This document shows positions 5,110 through 7,387 of a stretch of DNA of 7,387 nt, piece after piece (the stretch's first letter is position 1; each line of letters opens with the position of its first letter). The notes beneath the pieces were generated by a model. It was given only the letters and a program-made list of their open reading frames with translations, had not been told where the DNA came from and searched no databases. Location of the stretch: the NCBI GenBank assembly GCA_021202325.1, contig JAJQDF010000233.1:1-7387 (forward strand), in the 5' to 3' direction. The stretch is from Clostridiales bacterium. Lineage in GTDB: Bacteria > Bacillota > Clostridia > Lachnospirales > Anaerotignaceae. The translations under genes and the position numbers were made by a program.

Positions 5110-5184
5110 TGCAGCCATTATCCTATAAAATTGAGAGCCTAACAATGCCGGCATCATCTCACCTATTATGACGAGGACAAACCC

Positions 5185-6600
5185 ATGAAACTATTTTGGA
5201 AAATATTTTTCACATTCACAATATTTATGGCCATAGTGTTCAGCCTATTCGGCACATGGTGCGTTTATTCGGCCTTTGACAGCACAATCGAGCGTGAAAT
5301 AGATCAGATGAACTCAGAAAACCGAATGTTCAAAATTGTATATGAAATGACAGCAGACTCATTGAACGGTGTCACCATTGACGAAGAAAGGCTGTCCTCC
5401 ATAGCAGAAAACATGGATACCAGCCTTAGCCGGGGAGAATACTATGTCTGCCTTTACGATGACGGCGGCATAATGCTTTATGAAAGCTCTCAGACCGTCG
5501 GCGTACATATGTCGGCAGACGAGCTTTCCGAAGAAACAAGGTCATATAAAATAACCGAGGACGGCGAAAACATAATGCTTATTTTCGCAAGCCCCATAGA
5601 AATAAACAGTTCCATCTACTATATCGAGACGACAAAGGATATAACATACATCTATGCCGACAGAGCCGCCACATTGAGCCGCATTCAGCTTATAACACTG
5701 GCCAGTGTCCTCCTCACCGCCCTTGTCACTCTCATCGTTTCCCATTTCCTCACAAGGTCGATAACCGAGCTTTCCAAGACCGCCCGCAGATTTGCCAAAG
5801 GGAATTTTGAAGTCAGGGCAAAGCAGAAGGGAAATGACGAAATTGCTGTACTGTCCAAGGATTTTAACTTCATGGCTGACAGCATAGAGCAGAAGATTGA
5901 CGAGCTTAAGGACAGAGCCGAAAGGCAGGAGGAATTTACATCGTCCTTCGCCCATGAGCTGAAAACTCCGCTGACATCCATAATAGGCTATTCGGATATG
6001 ATTAGAACAATGCCCCTTTCGGACGAGGAAACTATGGAATATGCCAACTACATATACCGTCAGAGGAAGCGGCTTGAAAGTCTGTCATACAAGCTTTTGG
6101 AGCTTATAGCTTCGGGAAAAAACGACATTGAGCTTAAGGAAGTGCCTGCGGAAGGTCTCATAAGGGATGTTTACAATACTGTCACGCCCTCCCTTGCCGA
6201 AAGGAATATAAGTATGTCCGTTTCCATATCTAAAGCTGTTTTAATCGGCGACAAAGATCTGCTTTCCTCGCTTCTCATAAACCTTATTGATAACGCCAGA
6301 AAGGCATCCTCCGAGGGTTCAGTAATAGAGCTGAAAGGCCGAAGCGATGGAAACTATTATAAAATATCGGTCAAAGACCACGGCATAGGCATACCTAAGT
6401 CGGAGCTGTCCCACATTACAGAAGCCTTCTACATGGTGGATAAGTCCAGAGCAAGAAAGGAAGGCGGCGCAGGGCTGGGCCTCTCCCTATGCTCAAGAAT
6501 TGTGGGTATCCATAACGGAAGCTGGGAAATACAGAGCCGTGAAGGTATCGACACGACAATAACCGTCCGTCTGCCCATGAAGGGAGGAAGCAAAAAATGA
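5185..6600 (+). CDS. Transmembrane HAMP sensor histidine kinase
   Basis: This 471-residue kinase has one N-terminal transmembrane helix (about 7-30), an external sensor region of about 135 residues (31-165), a second helix (about 167-188), a HAMP linker (about 189-242), a HisKA dimerisation domain with the H-box SSFAHELKTPLTSI (phosphorylated H257), and an HATPase_c domain. The N-box LLINLIDNARKA contains N366 and N370; the G1 box is DHGIGIP (398-404), followed by the F-box-like EAFYMVD (413-419) and the G2 box GGAGLGLSL (427-435). The sensor sequence matches no ligand-binding domain I can name, so the stimulus is unknown. GAGGA at 5173-5177 lies seven bases before the ATG. It should phosphorylate the regulator at 4411, and its stop codon overlaps the start of the next gene. 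Confidence 0.93.
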   Translation: MKLFWKIFFTFTIFMAIVFSLFGTWCVYSAFDSTIEREIDQMNSENRMFKIVYEMTADSLNGVTIDEERLSSIAENMDTSLSRGEYYVCLYDDGGIMLYESSQTVGVHMSADELSEETRSYKITEDGENIMLIFASPIEINSSIYYIETTKDITYIYADRAATLSRIQLITLASVLLTALVTLIVSHFLTRSITELSKTARRFAKGNFEVRAKQKGNDEIAVLSKDFNFMADSIEQKIDELKDRAERQEEFTSSFAHELKTPLTSIIGYSDMIRTMPLSDEETMEYANYIYRQRKRLESLSYKLLELIASGKNDIELKEVPAEGLIRDVYNTVTPSLAERNISMSVSISKAVLIGDKDLLSSLLINLIDNARKASSEGSVIELKGRSDGNYYKISVKDHGIGIPKSELSHITEAFYMVDKSRARKEGGAGLGLSLCSRIVGIHNGSWEIQSREGIDTTITVRLPMKGGSKK

Positions 6601-7385
6601 AAAGCGGTGTAAAATACATAACGGCTGTACTTTGCTGTGCGGCGGCAATAGTCTTTTCTCTGTCTCTCCCGGTTGTATACGGCAAACGGGTTGACTCCGT
6701 CACATTCGACAGCGTAACTCAGCTGGAGGCTGAGGAAAGCATAGGCACATTGGCATATAAGGACAACAGCGACAGAATTTCCGGTATACTTGACAGCACC
6801 GAAAGAGTGCGGGAACTTGGAGTTACGGCCACTCCTGTATATTCTGTCGAAGCGGACGAAATGTCGGAGGAATTGAAAACAAATATAGTTGAGCAGATAA
6901 CAACACTCTGCAGTTCCGGCATAATCCCCGATTTGACCATGTACGATATATATAATGACATAAGCTATTCGGAATATTACAATCTGTATACGGCCGAAAA
7001 CACTCTGTCATTGATGTATATGTTCATAAACGGCGATGACTACAGCGGAGTTTTCCTTACCGATCCCGAAACCTACTGCATATACTGCTGTGAAATAGCT
7101 CTTTGGAGCAGCAATGCTGAAATGCCGGCCTTGAGCGATGACTATTTTGACAGCGTTGCCGAATATTATGCCGCCGATGAATTATCTGTTTATTATTTCG
7201 ATTCCATGAACAATGCGGCATATTTCGAGCTGAAATTCGGCGAAAACAGCTCCACATTCGAGGTTTACTACGAAGATGATTTCTTCTTCTGCGGAATATC
7301 CTCCATATATCTTACGGTGGATGACTACAGGGACTATGTTCTCAGCTATGACGAACCGATATATGACAGCTCAGCGGTATATTAA
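6597..7385 (+). CDS. Membrane-anchored or secreted protein of unknown function, coupled to the kinase
   Basis: I do not recognise this 262-residue protein. It starts with a basic head (MKSGVK) and a hydrophobic segment (about 7-27), a signal peptide or N-terminal anchor; the LCC at 12-14 lies within this segment and does not form a clear lipobox. The rest is soluble, strongly acidic and unusually tyrosine-rich, with YNDISYSEYYNLY, VEVYYEDD-like (FEVYYEDDFFF) and DDYRDYVLSYDEPIYD stretches. Several cysteines (YCIYCCE) are present. The ATG overlaps the kinase stop as ATGA (6597-6600), with GGGAGGAAG about six bases upstream, so it is translationally coupled to the kinase. A role as an extracytoplasmic accessory or ligand-sensing partner of the kinase is inferred from this coupling only. 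It ends with TAA at 7383-7385, so the gene is complete. Confidence 0.85.
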   Translation: MKSGVKYITAVLCCAAAIVFSLSLPVVYGKRVDSVTFDSVTQLEAEESIGTLAYKDNSDRISGILDSTERVRELGVTATPVYSVEADEMSEELKTNIVEQITTLCSSGIIPDLTMYDIYNDISYSEYYNLYTAENTLSLMYMFINGDDYSGVFLTDPETYCIYCCEIALWSSNAEMPALSDDYFDSVAEYYAADELSVYYFDSMNNAAYFELKFGENSSTFEVYYEDDFFFCGISSIYLTVDDYRDYVLSYDEPIYDSSAVY

Positions 7386-7387
7386 TT

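Overview
The window reads as chromosomal DNA of a low-to-moderate GC Bacillota, most likely a gut-type Clostridia. The grounds are strong AGGAGG-type ribosome sites, consensus sigma-A promoters, a TrkA/TrkH operon, an OmpR-type two-component pair, and a 29-residue 'putative holin-like toxin' peptide of the kind common in Clostridia. The genus cannot be fixed from sequence alone. No rRNA, tRNA, CRISPR array or insertion sequence is visible.

Bases 1-285 hold what looks like a complete type I toxin-antitoxin locus. A 29-codon hydrophobic toxin gene (60-149, +) has its perfect Shine-Dalgarno sequence locked in a 9-bp hairpin. An intrinsic terminator follows at 254-284. A fully consensus minus-strand promoter (TTGACA, 17 bp, TATAAT at 271-243) has its -35 box inside that terminator stem and points back into the toxin mRNA, predicting an antisense RNA from about 236. 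The locus was recognised from its parts; none of it has been shown to be expressed.

Bases 286-1320 look degenerate. A minus-strand divergent polysaccharide deacetylase (YibQ-type) gene, 1274-480, is interrupted by one in-frame amber codon at 923-921. Its last codons are made of a palindromic repeat (484-512) that belongs to a cluster of hairpins at 435-526.

Bases 1361-4330 hold a potassium-uptake operon: a good promoter, trkA (1436-2806), trkH (2809-4260) two bases later, and a strong intrinsic terminator. TrkA is the cytoplasmic NAD(H)-binding regulator and TrkH the membrane K+ channel subunit.

Bases 4340-7385 hold a signalling unit: an OmpR/PhoB-type response regulator (4411-5064) preceded by 11-bp-phased direct repeats that may be its own binding site, a 120-bp gap with a heptamer tandem repeat, a transmembrane HAMP histidine kinase (5185-6600), and a translationally coupled membrane-anchored or secreted protein of unknown function (6597-7385). 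The kinase and the unknown protein probably form one module. A link to potassium homeostasis is suggested only by its position next to trkAH.
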